54,658 nt of DNA from Streptacidiphilus neutrinimicus. GTDB lineage: Bacteria > Actinomycetota > Actinomycetes > Streptomycetales > Streptomycetaceae. The notes beneath the pieces were generated by a model. It searched no databases, was not told the DNA's origin, and saw nothing but the letters and a program-made list of their open reading frames with translations. The translations under genes were made by a program, and so were the position numbers. Location: NCBI RefSeq assembly GCF_000787815.1, contig NZ_BBPO01000001.1, positions 115,826 through 170,483 of the forward strand, given 5' to 3'. Below, piece after piece: positions 43,029 through 51,798 of the stretch. Numbering within the stretch: the stretch's first letter is position 1; each line of letters opens with the position of its first letter.

Positions 43029-44410
43029 TGGCTCTCCTCGCAGCCGTGACCGTCCTGGTCCACGTGCCGGCGTTCACGCGGGCCTTGTGGAACCCCGACG
43101 AGGGGTACCTCGCGACCGAGGCGCGGATGCTCGCGCACGGCGGGACGCTCTACGTCGACGTCGTGGACCGCAAACCGCCGCTGTTGCCGTGGCTCTACCA
43201 GGGCGCGTTCGCGCTCTTCGGCTCGGACTCGCTGTGGCCGCTGCGCGTACTCGCGGTCCTCGCCTGCCTCGCGACAGCGCTGTTCACCGCCGCCGTCGCC
43301 CGTCGCCGCTGGGGCGACGCCGCGGGGACGGGCGCGGGGCTGTTCACCGTGCTGCTCAGCGTCGCGCTCGCGCCGGAGGACACCCAGGCGGCGACCTTCG
43401 AGGTCTTCATGCTGCCCGCCACCGCAGCGGCGTTCTGGTGCGCGAGCACCAGGCGCTGGGCCGGTGCGGGGCTCGCCGCGGCCCTCGCCGCGATGGTGAA
43501 GCAGACCGGGGGAGTCGTCCTGCTCCCGGCGCTCTACCTGCTCTGGCGCGACGATCGGCGCCCCCGCGCCGCCCTGCGGCTGCTCCTCGGCTTCGTCGTT
43601 CCCGTCGCCGCGCTCGCCCTGTTGACCGGCCCGAGGAACTTCCTCTTCTGGGTCGTCTCCGGCTCCGGCGACTACGCCTCGCTCGACGGGGCCTGGACCA
43701 CCGCGCTGGGACGGGCCGCCGGGAACGCGGGGATCATGCTCGCCGCCGTCGTCCCCGCGGTGATCCTGCTCGTTCGCAGCCTGCGCGTCTCGCTCCGCGA
43801 GGAGACTGACGTGTGGCTGTGGTTCGCCGGCTCCGCCGTCGGGGTCGTCGTCGGGTTCCACTTCTTCGGGCACTACTACCTCCAGCTCGTCCCGCCGCTG
43901 GCCCTGCTGTGCGCCGGGGCCCTGCACCGCGTGGCCGAACCGCGCTGGACCCGGGTCGCGGTCACCTGGACGGCGATGGCCGCCGCGGTCTTCGTCGCGC
44001 TCGGCCTCCTCGCGTCGACGCAGCCGCTGACGCGCGTGCGGACCGTGGCGCAGGCCGTCGACGCGGACACCGGCCCTGACCAGCGCGTGCTGGTCTGGGG
44101 CATGCACCCGGAGATCTACTGGCTGGCCGACCGCGCCCCCGCGAGCCGCTACCTGACCGCGGGGCTGCTCACCAACTTCGCCGGCGGCCGGGGCGGCAAG
44201 GGCGTGGGGGTCCAGAAGGCCGTGGCGGGCGCCTGGACGACCTTCGAGCGGGAGGTGGCCGCCCATCCGCCCGCGCTCGTCGTGGACGACTCCCAGGGCG
44301 CTCCCTACGCCCCCGCGGCCGTCCCGCCGATCCGGGACCTGCTCGCGGCGCGTTACGAGCGGGTCGGGACCGCGGGGGGCGCGGTGATCTACCGGCTGCG
44401 CGGGCGTTGA
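43019..44410 (+). CDS. GT39/ArnT-like membrane glycosyltransferase
   Basis: Multi-pass protein of about 463 residues with 8-10 membrane segments. After the first segment comes NPDEGYLATEARMLAHGG, the Asp-Glu loop of GT39/GT83 polyprenyl-phosphate-sugar transferases, then DRKPPLLPWLYQGAFALFG. The sugar acceptor is unknown; cell-wall glycan or glycoprotein decoration is likely. The start is uncertain: GTG at 43019 lies in the right arm of repeat copy B, has no ribosome site, and begins right at the first membrane segment. A TTG at 42902 would translate the repeat itself (39 low-complexity residues). The usual short basic N-terminus may have been lost or replaced by the repeat. Confidence 0.75.
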   Translation: MLQLALLAAVTVLVHVPAFTRALWNPDEGYLATEARMLAHGGTLYVDVVDRKPPLLPWLYQGAFALFGSDSLWPLRVLAVLACLATALFTAAVARRRWGDAAGTGAGLFTVLLSVALAPEDTQAATFEVFMLPATAAAFWCASTRRWAGAGLAAALAAMVKQTGGVVLLPALYLLWRDDRRPRAALRLLLGFVVPVAALALLTGPRNFLFWVVSGSGDYASLDGAWTTALGRAAGNAGIMLAAVVPAVILLVRSLRVSLREETDVWLWFAGSAVGVVVGFHFFGHYYLQLVPPLALLCAGALHRVAEPRWTRVAVTWTAMAAAVFVALGLLASTQPLTRVRTVAQAVDADTGPDQRVLVWGMHPEIYWLADRAPASRYLTAGLLTNFAGGRGGKGVGVQKAVAGAWTTFEREVAAHPPALVVDDSQGAPYAPAAVPPIRDLLAARYERVGTAGGAVIYRLRGR

Positions 44411-44522
44411 GCCATGATCCAGTTGAAGCCTTCACATGTTCGCATGAGAGGCTGACCCCCGTTCCCCGAACTGAGCAGTAGGCCAGTCGGACACACAGCA
44501 CGGACCGAGTAGTCGAGGACAG

Positions 44523-45464
44523 GTGGAAGTGAAGAGCTCCACGGACAACAGCCCGCAGCCGGCGGGGGCGTCAGTTCGGAGTACGCCGTGGCGCCGCTGG
44601 ATCGTGGCCGGCGGTGTCGTCGTCGCGATCTTCGTGGTCGCGGGCCTGATCGGATCCGTGGTGCGGGCCCACAAGGAGACCCAGCTGGCGCCTCCGGCCG
44701 GGGCGATCGGCACGCCCGCCCTGGCCGTTCCGGAGTACGGCCACGCGGCCGTCACCCTGACCGTCTACGAGGACCTGCGCGACCCCGCGACGCTGGCCTT
44801 CGAGAACACCTACGGCGCGACCCTGCGCCAGCTCGTCGCCTCCGGCGTGGCCAACGTCTACTACCACGAGACCGACGGCGTGGACGCCAGCCAGGGCGGC
44901 GACGGCTCGCTCCAGGCGGGCAACGCGCTGGGCTGCGCGCTGGACGCGAAGAAGTTCGCCGACTACCGCGCGGTCCTGCTGAACCACCAGCCGGCCGAGT
45001 CGGACGACGCCTTCGCGTCGACGAGCGAGCTGATCACGCTGGCGAAGAAGATCAAGGGCCTGGACACCGACGTGTTCCGCGCCTGCGTGGACAACGGCGA
45101 CCACAAGGTCTGGGTGCAGGACTCCACGAAGGCGTTCACCGCGCTGAAGCTGGGCGCGGCCCCGGTCATGGTGATGCAGAGCGCGGCCGACGCCGGGGCC
45201 GGCAACGCGAACGCGACGACGGTCGTCTCCGCGACGCAGTCGCTGACCCCGCAGCAGCTGCGGGACCGCGTCCTCGCCGCGGCGGTCTCGGCCACCCCGT
45301 CCTCGGGCGACCTGCCCTCCATCGCCGTCACCAACGGCGCGACCCCGACGCCGACGGCGTCGCTCACGCCGAGCACCTCGGTGTCGGCGAGCCCGAAGCT
45401 CAAGGCGGCCAAGGACAAGAAGCCCACGGCCTCCGTCACCCCGTCGGCCTCCGTCACCCCCTGA
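44523..45464 (+). CDS. Membrane-anchored DsbA/thioredoxin-fold protein without CXXC
   Basis: Protein of 313 residues: cytoplasmic N-terminus, one membrane segment (IVAGGVVVAIFVVAGLIGSVV, about 28-49), then an extracytoplasmic DsbA-like domain starting VTLTVYEDLRDPATLAFENTYG, with LGAAPVMVM as the cis-Pro region. Where the active-site CXXC would be (after YEDLRDP) there is no Cys; the two Cys present are far apart (GCALDAK, FRACVDN). The tail is Thr/Ser/Pro-rich with ASVTPSASVTP repeats, wall-spanning style. GTG at 44523 has GAGG five bases upstream; GTG at 44529 is an alternative. A redox role is unlikely; binding or chaperone role possible. Confidence 0.8.
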   Translation: MEVKSSTDNSPQPAGASVRSTPWRRWIVAGGVVVAIFVVAGLIGSVVRAHKETQLAPPAGAIGTPALAVPEYGHAAVTLTVYEDLRDPATLAFENTYGATLRQLVASGVANVYYHETDGVDASQGGDGSLQAGNALGCALDAKKFADYRAVLLNHQPAESDDAFASTSELITLAKKIKGLDTDVFRACVDNGDHKVWVQDSTKAFTALKLGAAPVMVMQSAADAGAGNANATTVVSATQSLTPQQLRDRVLAAAVSATPSSGDLPSIAVTNGATPTPTASLTPSTSVSASPKLKAAKDKKPTASVTPSASVTP

Positions 45465-45503
45465 CGCGCCCGGCGAACCCTCCCGCGGGAACGCGACCAA
45501 CCC

Positions 45504-45531
45504 CAGGCCCCGGCCCTTCGGCCGGGGCCTG
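45504..45531 (+). terminator. Terminator hairpin after the DsbA-fold gene
   Basis: CAGGCCCCGGCC (45504-45515) pairs perfectly with GGCCGGGGCCTG (45520-45531) around CTTC, 40 bases after the stop codon. Confidence 0.65.
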
Positions 45532-45680
45532 CGGCATCCCCGCCGCAGCCCCAGTGCTTCGGCGCCGCGCACGGCCGCCTGAGCCGGGCCCGACGCCCGG
45601 GTCGGCAGCCCGGGACAGCGACACCGCGACGGCCCGACTGGGACCCCGGCGCGGGAGCCGGTCGGGTGGGAGGCAAAGCG

Positions 45681-45722
45681 GAAGGGCGGCTTCCCGAGAG
45701 GATCTCGGGAAGCCGCCCTTTT
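45681..45722. terminator. Strong hairpin with TTTT before the fadB 3' end
   Basis: AAGGGCGGCTTCCCGAGA (45682-45699) and its exact complement (45703-45720) form an 18-bp stem with a GGA loop, ending in TTTT on the plus strand. It lies 17 bases from the fadB stop and serves convergent transcription from both sides. It is the clearest intrinsic terminator in the window. Confidence 0.8.
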
Positions 45723-45739
45723 GGGTGTCAGCTATCGCC

Positions 45740-47869
45740 TCACGCCGGGACGCTCGCGACGCCCTGGGCGAGGAAGCGCTTGCCGTTGGCCCGCTCGGAG
45801 ACGCCCGCGCGGTCCAGGTACGGCGTGATGCCGCCCAGGTGGAACGGCCAGCCCGCGCCGGTGATCAGGCAGAGGTCGATGTCCTGCGCCTCGGCGACGA
45901 CGCCCTCGTCCAGCATCAGCTGGATCTCCTGGGCGACGACGTCCAGCGCGCGGTCGCGGACCTGCTCCTCGGTGAGGACCTTGTCGCCGACCTGAAGCAG
46001 CGCGACGACCTCGGGGTCCAGCTCCTGCTGGCCCGACGCCCAGGTGTAGAAGCCGCGCTTGCCGGCCTGGACCACGCGGGCCAGGTTCTCGGAGACGAAG
46101 AAGCGCTCGGGGAAGGCGGTGTGCAGGGTCTCCGACACGTGCAGGGCGATGGCCGGGCCGACCAGCTCCAGCAGCATGATCGGGGACATCGGCAGACCGA
46201 GCGGCTCGACGCCCTTCTCGGCGACGGCGATCGGGGTGCCCTCGTCGATGATCTGCTGGATCTCGCCCATGAAGCGGGTGAGAATCCGGTTCACGACGAA
46301 CGCCGGGGCGTCCTTGACCAGGACGGCGGTCTTCTTCAGCTTCTTCGCGACACCGAACGCGGTCGCCAGCGACGCGTCGTCCGTCTTCTCGCCGCGGACG
46401 ATCTCCAGCAGCGGCAGGACCGCGACCGGGTTGAAGAAGTGGAAGCCGACGACCCGCTCCGGGTGCTCCAGCTTCGACGCCATCTCGCTGACGGACAGCG
46501 AGGAGGTGTTGGTCGCCAGGATGCAGGTGGGCGAGACCACGGCCTCGACCTCGGCGAAGACCTGCTGCTTGACGCCCATCTCCTCGAAGACGGCCTCGAT
46601 GACGAAGTCCGCGTCGCCGAAGGCGGCGGCCTTGTCGAGCGAGCCGGTGACGAGCGCCTTGAGGCGGTTCGCGTTGTCGCCGTTGATCCGGCCCTTGGCG
46701 AGGAGCTTGTCGATCTCGCCGTGGACGTAGCCGACGCCCTTGTCGATGCGCTCCTGGTCGATGTCCGTGAGGACGACCGGCACCTGGAGGCGGCGGGCGA
46801 ACAGCAGCGCGAGCTGCGAGGCCATCAGGCCGGCGCCGACGACGCCCACCTTGGTGACCGGGCGGGCCAGCGACTTGTCCGGCGCACCGGCCGGGCGCTT
46901 GCCGCGCTTCTGGACCAGGTTGAAGGCGTAGATGCCGGAGCGCAGCTCGCCACCCATGATCAGGTCGGCCAGCGCGGCGTCCTCGGCGTCGAAGCCGGCC
47001 TGCAGGTCGCCGTCCTTGACCTGGGCGATGATGTCCAGCGCCCGGTAGGGGGCCGGAGCGGCGCCGTGGACCTTGCCGTCGACGACGGCGCGGCCCCAGG
47101 CGACGGCGTCGTCCCAGGCCTGACCGCGGTCGACCTCGGGACGCTCGACGGCGAGGGCGCCGGTGAGGACCTTGGCGGTCCACAGCAGCGACTGCTCGAC
47201 GAAGTCGGCCGGCTCGAAGATCGCGTCGGCGATGCCGAGGTCGAAGACGTCCTTGCCCTTGAGCTGCTTGTTCTGGGCCATCGCGTTCTCGATGATGACC
47301 TGGACGGCCTTGCCCGCGCCGATCAGGTTCGGCAGCAGGGTGCAGCCGCCCCAGCCCGGGACCAGGCCGAGGAAGCACTCCGGCAGCGAGAAGGCCGGCA
47401 GGCCCGAGCTGACGGTGCGGTAGGTGCAGTGCAGGCCGACCTCGACGCCGCCGCCCATCGCCGCGCCGTTGTAGAAGGCGAAGGACGGGACGGGCAGGGC
47501 CGCGATCCGCTTGAAGACGTCGTGGCCGCCCTTGCCGATGGCCAGCGCGTCGCTGTGCTCCTTGAGCACCTCGACGCCCTTGAGGTCGGCGCCGACCGCG
47601 AAGATGAACGGCTTGCCGGTGATGCCGACGGCGACGATCTCGCCGGCCGCGGCCTCACGCTCGACCTGGTCCAGCGCCTCGTTCAGCTTGGCGAGGGAGC
47701 CCGGGCCGAAGGTGGTCGGCTTGGTGTGGTCGAAGCCGTTGTCCAGGGTGATCAGCGCGAAGCGGCCGGCGCCCAGCGGCAGGTCGAGGTGACGCACGTG
47801 AGCGGTCGTCACGACCTCGTCCGGGAACAGCTCGTGAGCCTTGAGCAGCATCTCGGTGGTGGTGGTCAT
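45740..47869 (-). CDS. fadB: Fatty-acid oxidation enzyme: enoyl-CoA hydratase / 3-hydroxyacyl-CoA dehydrogenase
   Basis: Bifunctional beta-oxidation protein of 709 residues. N-terminal crotonase domain (about 15-200) with FIFAVGADLKGVEVL and the GGGVEVGLHCTYR oxyanion region. NAD-binding domain starts VGVVGAGLMASQLALL (about 345) with VLTDID, and the dehydrogenase motif HFFNPVAVLPLLEIV. A C-terminal dehydrogenase domain follows. ATG at 47869 shares one base with the stop of the thiolase gene and has GGGAG six bases upstream, so the two are translationally coupled as the alpha and beta parts of a trifunctional-type system. Cytoplasmic. Confidence 0.93.
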   Translation of the reverse strand: MTTTTEMLLKAHELFPDEVVTTAHVRHLDLPLGAGRFALITLDNGFDHTKPTTFGPGSLAKLNEALDQVEREAAAGEIVAVGITGKPFIFAVGADLKGVEVLKEHSDALAIGKGGHDVFKRIAALPVPSFAFYNGAAMGGGVEVGLHCTYRTVSSGLPAFSLPECFLGLVPGWGGCTLLPNLIGAGKAVQVIIENAMAQNKQLKGKDVFDLGIADAIFEPADFVEQSLLWTAKVLTGALAVERPEVDRGQAWDDAVAWGRAVVDGKVHGAAPAPYRALDIIAQVKDGDLQAGFDAEDAALADLIMGGELRSGIYAFNLVQKRGKRPAGAPDKSLARPVTKVGVVGAGLMASQLALLFARRLQVPVVLTDIDQERIDKGVGYVHGEIDKLLAKGRINGDNANRLKALVTGSLDKAAAFGDADFVIEAVFEEMGVKQQVFAEVEAVVSPTCILATNTSSLSVSEMASKLEHPERVVGFHFFNPVAVLPLLEIVRGEKTDDASLATAFGVAKKLKKTAVLVKDAPAFVVNRILTRFMGEIQQIIDEGTPIAVAEKGVEPLGLPMSPIMLLELVGPAIALHVSETLHTAFPERFFVSENLARVVQAGKRGFYTWASGQQELDPEVVALLQVGDKVLTEEQVRDRALDVVAQEIQLMLDEGVVAEAQDIDLCLITGAGWPFHLGGITPYLDRAGVSERANGKRFLAQGVASVPA

Positions 47870-49092
47870 CACTTGCTCCCGTTACCGTCGAAGTGCGGGT
47901 TCTCCCAGATGACCGTTCCGCCCATGCCCATGCCGATGCACATGGAGGTGAGGCCGTAACGGACGTCCGGACGCTGCTCGAAGCGGCGGGCCAGCTGGGT
48001 CATCAGACGCACGCCGGAGGAGGCCAGCGGGTGGCCGAAGGCGATCGCGCCGCCGAAGGGGTTGACCCGCTCGTCGTCGTCGGCGATGCCGAAGTGGTCG
48101 AGCATGGCCAGCACCTGGATGGCGAAGGCCTCGTTGATCTCGAACGCGCCGATGTCGGAGATGGACAGACCGGCCTTGGCCAGCGCCTTCTCCGTCGCCG
48201 GGACCGGGCCGATGCCCATGACCTCGGGCTCCACGCCGGCGAAGGCGAAGGAGACCATGCGCATCTTGACCGGCAGCTCCAGCTCGCGCGCCACGTCCTC
48301 GGCGGCGATCAGGGAGGCGGTGGCGCCGTCGTTCAGGCCGGCCGCGTTGCCGGCGGTGATCCGGCCGTGCGGGCGGAAGGGGGTCTTCAAGTTCGCCAGC
48401 GACTCCAGCGTGGTGCCCGGGCGCATCGGCTCGTCGGCGGTGGCCAGGCCCCAGCCCGTCTCCCCGCCCTCCGGGTTGGTGCGGCGGATGGCCACCGGCA
48501 CCAGGTCGGGCTGGATGTTGTTGTCGGCGTAGGCCTTGCCGGCCTTCTCCTGGCTGCGGACGGCGTACTCGTCGCAGCGCTGCTTGGTCAGGTGCGGGAA
48601 CCGGTCGTGCAGGTTCTCCGCGGTCATACCCATGAACAGGGCGGACTCGTCGACCAGCTTCTCGGAGAGGAAGCGCGGGTTCGGGTCGACGCCCTCACCC
48701 ATGGGGTGGCGGCCCATGTGCTCGACGCCACCGGCGAGGGCGACGTCGTAGGCGCCGAAGGCGATGCCACCGGCGACGGAGGTCACCGAGGTCATCGCGC
48801 CGGCGCACATGCGGTCGATGGAGTAGCCCGGAACGGACTTGGGCAGACCCGCCAGCAGGGCGGCGGAGCGGCCGAGCGTCAGGCCCTGGTCGCCGATCTG
48901 GGTGGTGGCGGCGATCGCGACCTCGTCCACGAGGGCCGGGTCCAGGTTCGGGTTCCGGCGCAGCAGCTCCCGGATCGCCTTGATCACCAGGTCGTCGGCG
49001 CGGGTCTCGGCGTAGATGCCCTTGGGGCCGGCCTTGCCGAAGGGGGTGCGGACGCCGTCGACGAAGACGACGTCCCTCGCGGTACGAGGCAC
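47869..49092 (-). CDS. fadA: Acetyl-CoA acyltransferase (3-ketoacyl-CoA thiolase)
   Basis: Thiolase of 407 residues completing each beta-oxidation round. The acyl-accepting Cys96 is in SIDRMCAGAMTS, His354 in FGHPLASSG and Cys385 in SMCIGMGMGG; GEATNDG-like NAAGLNDGAT and the NEAF motif EINEAFAIQ are also present. GTG at 49092 follows GGAGGAG by eight bases. First gene of the fadAB pair. Substrate chain length cannot be judged. Confidence 0.93.
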   Translation of the reverse strand: MPRTARDVVFVDGVRTPFGKAGPKGIYAETRADDLVIKAIRELLRRNPNLDPALVDEVAIAATTQIGDQGLTLGRSAALLAGLPKSVPGYSIDRMCAGAMTSVTSVAGGIAFGAYDVALAGGVEHMGRHPMGEGVDPNPRFLSEKLVDESALFMGMTAENLHDRFPHLTKQRCDEYAVRSQEKAGKAYADNNIQPDLVPVAIRRTNPEGGETGWGLATADEPMRPGTTLESLANLKTPFRPHGRITAGNAAGLNDGATASLIAAEDVARELELPVKMRMVSFAFAGVEPEVMGIGPVPATEKALAKAGLSISDIGAFEINEAFAIQVLAMLDHFGIADDDERVNPFGGAIAFGHPLASSGVRLMTQLARRFEQRPDVRYGLTSMCIGMGMGGTVIWENPHFDGNGSK

Positions 49093-49263
49093 GGTGGCTC
49101 TCCTCCCAAGCGCCCGTTCGCAGCGGGCACGGTGTGGTCACAGGGGAACGGAGCAGCCGACGGCGGCAGAAGCTCGCGACTGCGGCTCACGACTGCGACG
49201 TCCCGAGAGTGATGCTACCCGCCGGTAACCAACGCGCCAAGGAGGGGAGGGATGAGCCGTGGG

Positions 49264-50565
49264 TCACTCCACGGCGGAAGCGTGCGCCGCGGCGCCGTTC
49301 GGGCTCACCCGCGCGGTCACGAAGGCCCGGGCGATCACCGGGGAGACCTGCTGAACCTGCCACGGACGCGCGCCGAGCACCGCGAGCGCGTCCGCCACCG
49401 ATCCGTCGGTGACCCGGGAGGGCGGCGTCCAGGCGAGGCGGCGCACCAGCTCGGGGGTGACCAGGTTCTCCTGCGGCAGGTGCAGCTGCTCCGCGAGCGT
49501 GGTCACGGCGGCGCGGGCGGCGGAGAGCCGGGCGGCGGCGAGGGGGTCCTTGTCCGCCCAGGCGCGCGGCGGAGGCGGTCCTTCGTGCGTCGCGGTGGCC
49601 GTCGGCAGCTGCAGCTCCGGCAGCGCCCGGGCGACCTCGATCGCGGCTATCCACTGTTCCAGCGCGCGTCGGTGCATGCGCGGCCCGAAGCCCGCCACGG
49701 CCTGCAGCCCGGCGATGGACGACGGCATCGCCAGCGCGGCCGCCACGATCGCGGCGTCGGAGAGCACGCGGCCGGGGGAGACGTCGCGCTCGCGCGCCAG
49801 CCGGTCCCGCACCTGCCACAGCTCCCGCACGGCCGCCAGCTGCCGACGTCGGCGGATCTTGTGCACGCCGGACGTCCGCCGCCACGGGTCCACCCGCGGC
49901 GCGGGCGGGGGAGCGGCGACGATGGCGGCGAACTCCTGCTGCGCCCACTCGAGCTTGCCCTGGTCGTGCAGCTCCTGCTCGAGCGCGTTGCGCAGCTCGA
50001 CCAGTACCTCCACGTCGAGCGCGGCGTAGCGCAGCCACGGCTCAGGCAGCGGGCGCGTCGACCAGTCGACGGCGGAGTGGCCCTTCTCCAGGCTGAGCCC
50101 GAGCACGTTCTCGACCATCGGCCCGAGACCGACGCGCGGAAAGCCCGCGAGGCGTCCGGCCAGCTCGGTGTCGAACAGCCGGGTCGGCCGCATGCCGAGC
50201 TCGGCGAGGCAGGGGAGATCCTGGTTGGCCGCGTGCAGCACCCACTCGTTGTCGGCGAGCACGGCCCCGAGCGCGGAGAGGTCCGGACATGCGACCGGGT
50301 CGATCAGCGTGCTGCCGGAGCCCTCGCGACGCAGCTGCACGAGGTACGCCCGCTGCCCGTACCGGTACCCGGAGGCCCGCTCGGCGTCGATCGCCACCGG
50401 GCCGTGCCCGCGCGCGAACCGGCGGACGATTGCGTCGAGCGCGTCCGCGTCCGCGATCACGGGCGGAATGCCCTCGCTCGGCTCGAGCAGAGGCACCGCG
50501 TGGACCGCCTGCCCGGGGGCATCGCTGCTTGCTTGGTCGATGGCGTCTTCAGGGGCGTCGGTCAC
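49264..50565 (-). CDS. rnd: Ribonuclease D (3'-5' exoribonuclease with HRDC domain)
   Basis: Exonuclease of 433 residues. The DEDDy nuclease domain (about 35-215) has Asp60 and Glu62 in AIDAERASG, Asp in AANQDLPCL and YAALDVEVL with the motif Tyr-x3-Asp. The HRDC domain (about 230-310) follows: LAAVRELWQVRDRLARERDVSPGRVLSDAAIV. It trims tRNA and other stable RNA 3' ends in known cases. GTG at 50565 was chosen since TAGTCT ends six bases upstream, making it leaderless; a TTG two codons earlier is unlikely. It neighbours luxR and hemE as in other streptomycetes. Confidence 0.9.
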   Translation of the reverse strand: MTDAPEDAIDQASSDAPGQAVHAVPLLEPSEGIPPVIADADALDAIVRRFARGHGPVAIDAERASGYRYGQRAYLVQLRREGSGSTLIDPVACPDLSALGAVLADNEWVLHAANQDLPCLAELGMRPTRLFDTELAGRLAGFPRVGLGPMVENVLGLSLEKGHSAVDWSTRPLPEPWLRYAALDVEVLVELRNALEQELHDQGKLEWAQQEFAAIVAAPPPAPRVDPWRRTSGVHKIRRRRQLAAVRELWQVRDRLARERDVSPGRVLSDAAIVAAALAMPSSIAGLQAVAGFGPRMHRRALEQWIAAIEVARALPELQLPTATATHEGPPPPRAWADKDPLAAARLSAARAAVTTLAEQLHLPQENLVTPELVRRLAWTPPSRVTDGSVADALAVLGARPWQVQQVSPVIARAFVTARVSPNGAAAHASAVE

Positions 50566-50571
50566 GAACAA

Positions 50572-50577
50572 AGACTA
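50572..50577 (-). promoter_or_regulatory. -10 element (TAGTCT) of leaderless rnd
   Basis: On the minus strand TAGTCT is followed by six bases and then the GTG start of rnd. It is the same word and nearly the same spacing as before the ATP-binding gene at 14032. Confidence 0.55.
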
Positions 50578-50616
50578 CGCCCGTAGCCGGTCGATGCTCT
50601 TCCGGTGCGCCAAGCG

Positions 50617-50740
50617 GTTGCACCACTAGGGGCGCGGGGAACTGCGCGAGCGACCACCGTGTGCGGACGGCCCTGCTCGAGCGGTGACTCATCACACGGG
50701 GGTGGCTTGTCGCGCAGTTCCTCGCGCCCCTGGTAGTGCA
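50617..50740 (+). repeat. Dispersed hairpin repeat, copy C
   Basis: The most symmetrical copy: left arm TGCACCACTAGGGGCGCGGG (from 50619) pairs with CGCGCCCCTGGTAGTGCA (to 50740), about 32 bp per arm with few mismatches. The centre reads GTGCGGACGGCCCTGCTCG. It lies between the 3' end of the LuxR gene and the promoter of rnd, both on the minus strand. Confidence 0.85.
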
Positions 50741-50782
50741 GCGGGAGGTCCGCCGAAACGTTCCCTCCGGGGAGGGGCAGGA

Positions 50783-51508
50783 TCAGTGGATGATGCCCGT
50801 CCGGAGCGCCACCGCGACCATGCCCGCGCGGTCGCCCGTGCCGAGCTTGCGGGCGATGCGGGCCAGGTGGGACTTCACGGTGAGCGCCGAGAGGCCCATG
50901 GCGACGCCGATCGCCTTGTTGGACTGCCCCTCCGCGACCAGGCGCAGGACCTCGACCTCGCGGCCGGAGAGCTCGCGGTACGCCTGCGGCGCCGGCTGGC
51001 CCTGGGCCGGGGCGGAGCCCGGGACGCCGGGGCCGGGCGGCATCTGCATGCCGGGGCGCCGCAGGTGGGACGCCGAGCCGGGGAGGCCCGGGCGCAGTGC
51101 GGGGACGCCGTTCATGCCGGGGCGCTGCGGGACGCCGTTGCCGACGCGGGTGCCGGTCACGACGTAGCCCTTGACGCCGCTGGCCAGCGCACTGCGGACC
51201 GCGCCGATGTCGTCGGCGGCGGAGAGCGCGAGACCGTTGGGCCAGCCGGCGGCGCGGGTCTCGGCCAGGATGGCGAGGCCGGAGCCGTCCGGGAGGTGAA
51301 CGTCGGCGACACAGATGTCACGGGGGGTGCCGACCCGTGGCCGGGCCTCGGCGAGAGAGGAGGCCTCGATCACGTCGCGCACGCCGAGGGCCCAGAGATG
51401 CCGGGTGACCGTGGAGCGAACGCGCGGGTCCGCGATGACCACCATGGCGGTGGGCTTCGTCGGACGGTAGGCGACCAGGTTTGCGGGGTGCTCAAGGAGA
51501 ACGGACAC
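50783..51508 (-). CDS. Orphan LuxR-type response regulator with atypical receiver
   Basis: Regulator of 241 residues. The N-terminal receiver-like domain (about 20-125) has the phosphoacceptor-position Asp in CVADVHLPDGSG and Lys in SGVKGYVVTG, but the usual acidic pair is reduced to one Asp (VVIADPRV). A Pro/Gly-rich linker of about 50 residues follows. The LuxR helix-turn-helix is LSGREVEVLRLVAEGQSNKAIGVAMGLSALTVKSHLARIARKLG. GTG at 51508 has AGGAGG five bases upstream. No kinase gene is adjacent, so its input may not be phosphorylation. Confidence 0.88.
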   Translation of the reverse strand: MSVLLEHPANLVAYRPTKPTAMVVIADPRVRSTVTRHLWALGVRDVIEASSLAEARPRVGTPRDICVADVHLPDGSGLAILAETRAAGWPNGLALSAADDIGAVRSALASGVKGYVVTGTRVGNGVPQRPGMNGVPALRPGLPGSASHLRRPGMQMPPGPGVPGSAPAQGQPAPQAYRELSGREVEVLRLVAEGQSNKAIGVAMGLSALTVKSHLARIARKLGTGDRAGMVAVALRTGIIH

Positions 51509-51555
51509 CAGGCCTCCTGTGGTGAGGTGCCGGGAAGAGGGTCACTGTCTGCTTC

Positions 51556-51570
51556 GGCACCATCGGTGCC
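51556..51570 (-). promoter_or_regulatory. Perfect dyad upstream of the LuxR gene
   Basis: GGCACC (51556-51561) and GGTGCC (51565-51570) are inverted copies around ATC, 48 bases before the GTG. It could be an operator or a small leader hairpin. The rest of the 290-base gap to 51798 is AT-richer than average and must contain the promoter, but I see no convincing -35/-10 pair. Confidence 0.3.
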
Positions 51571-51798
51571 CGGCTTTAGCGAATGATCACGATTGAGTGA
51601 GGGGCAAATCGGGCAGTTCGGATGTTTTGTTCAGCCTGATTGAGCCTAAGTCACCCGAAAGTGATCAAAAGCGGTCGACACGCCGAACATGTGGCCCAAA
51701 TGTCCGAAATCGGATACCCCAGCGTACGCCGAAGCTGACGAACCTTCACCTGATCGGCGTGAGGAACGTGGGGAACGTGAGGAAGGCCGAGCCCCGGC

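Noticed and set aside
38930-44266. A 1778-residue open frame on the minus strand
   Set aside because: It is antisense to xylGH, dxs and the GT39 gene, is dominated by Arg, Gly, Val and Asp with no domain motifs, and is the expected stop-poor shadow frame of high-GC genes.
45504-45531. A UUCG tetraloop in the terminator after the DsbA-fold gene
   Set aside because: Pairing a C-G around TTCG would force a C-C mismatch below it; the best fold has a CTTC loop.
44588-47959. A 1123-residue plus-strand frame across the DsbA-fold gene and fadB
   Set aside because: It crosses two real genes and two strong terminators and reads as Arg/Gly/Asp-rich shadow sequence.
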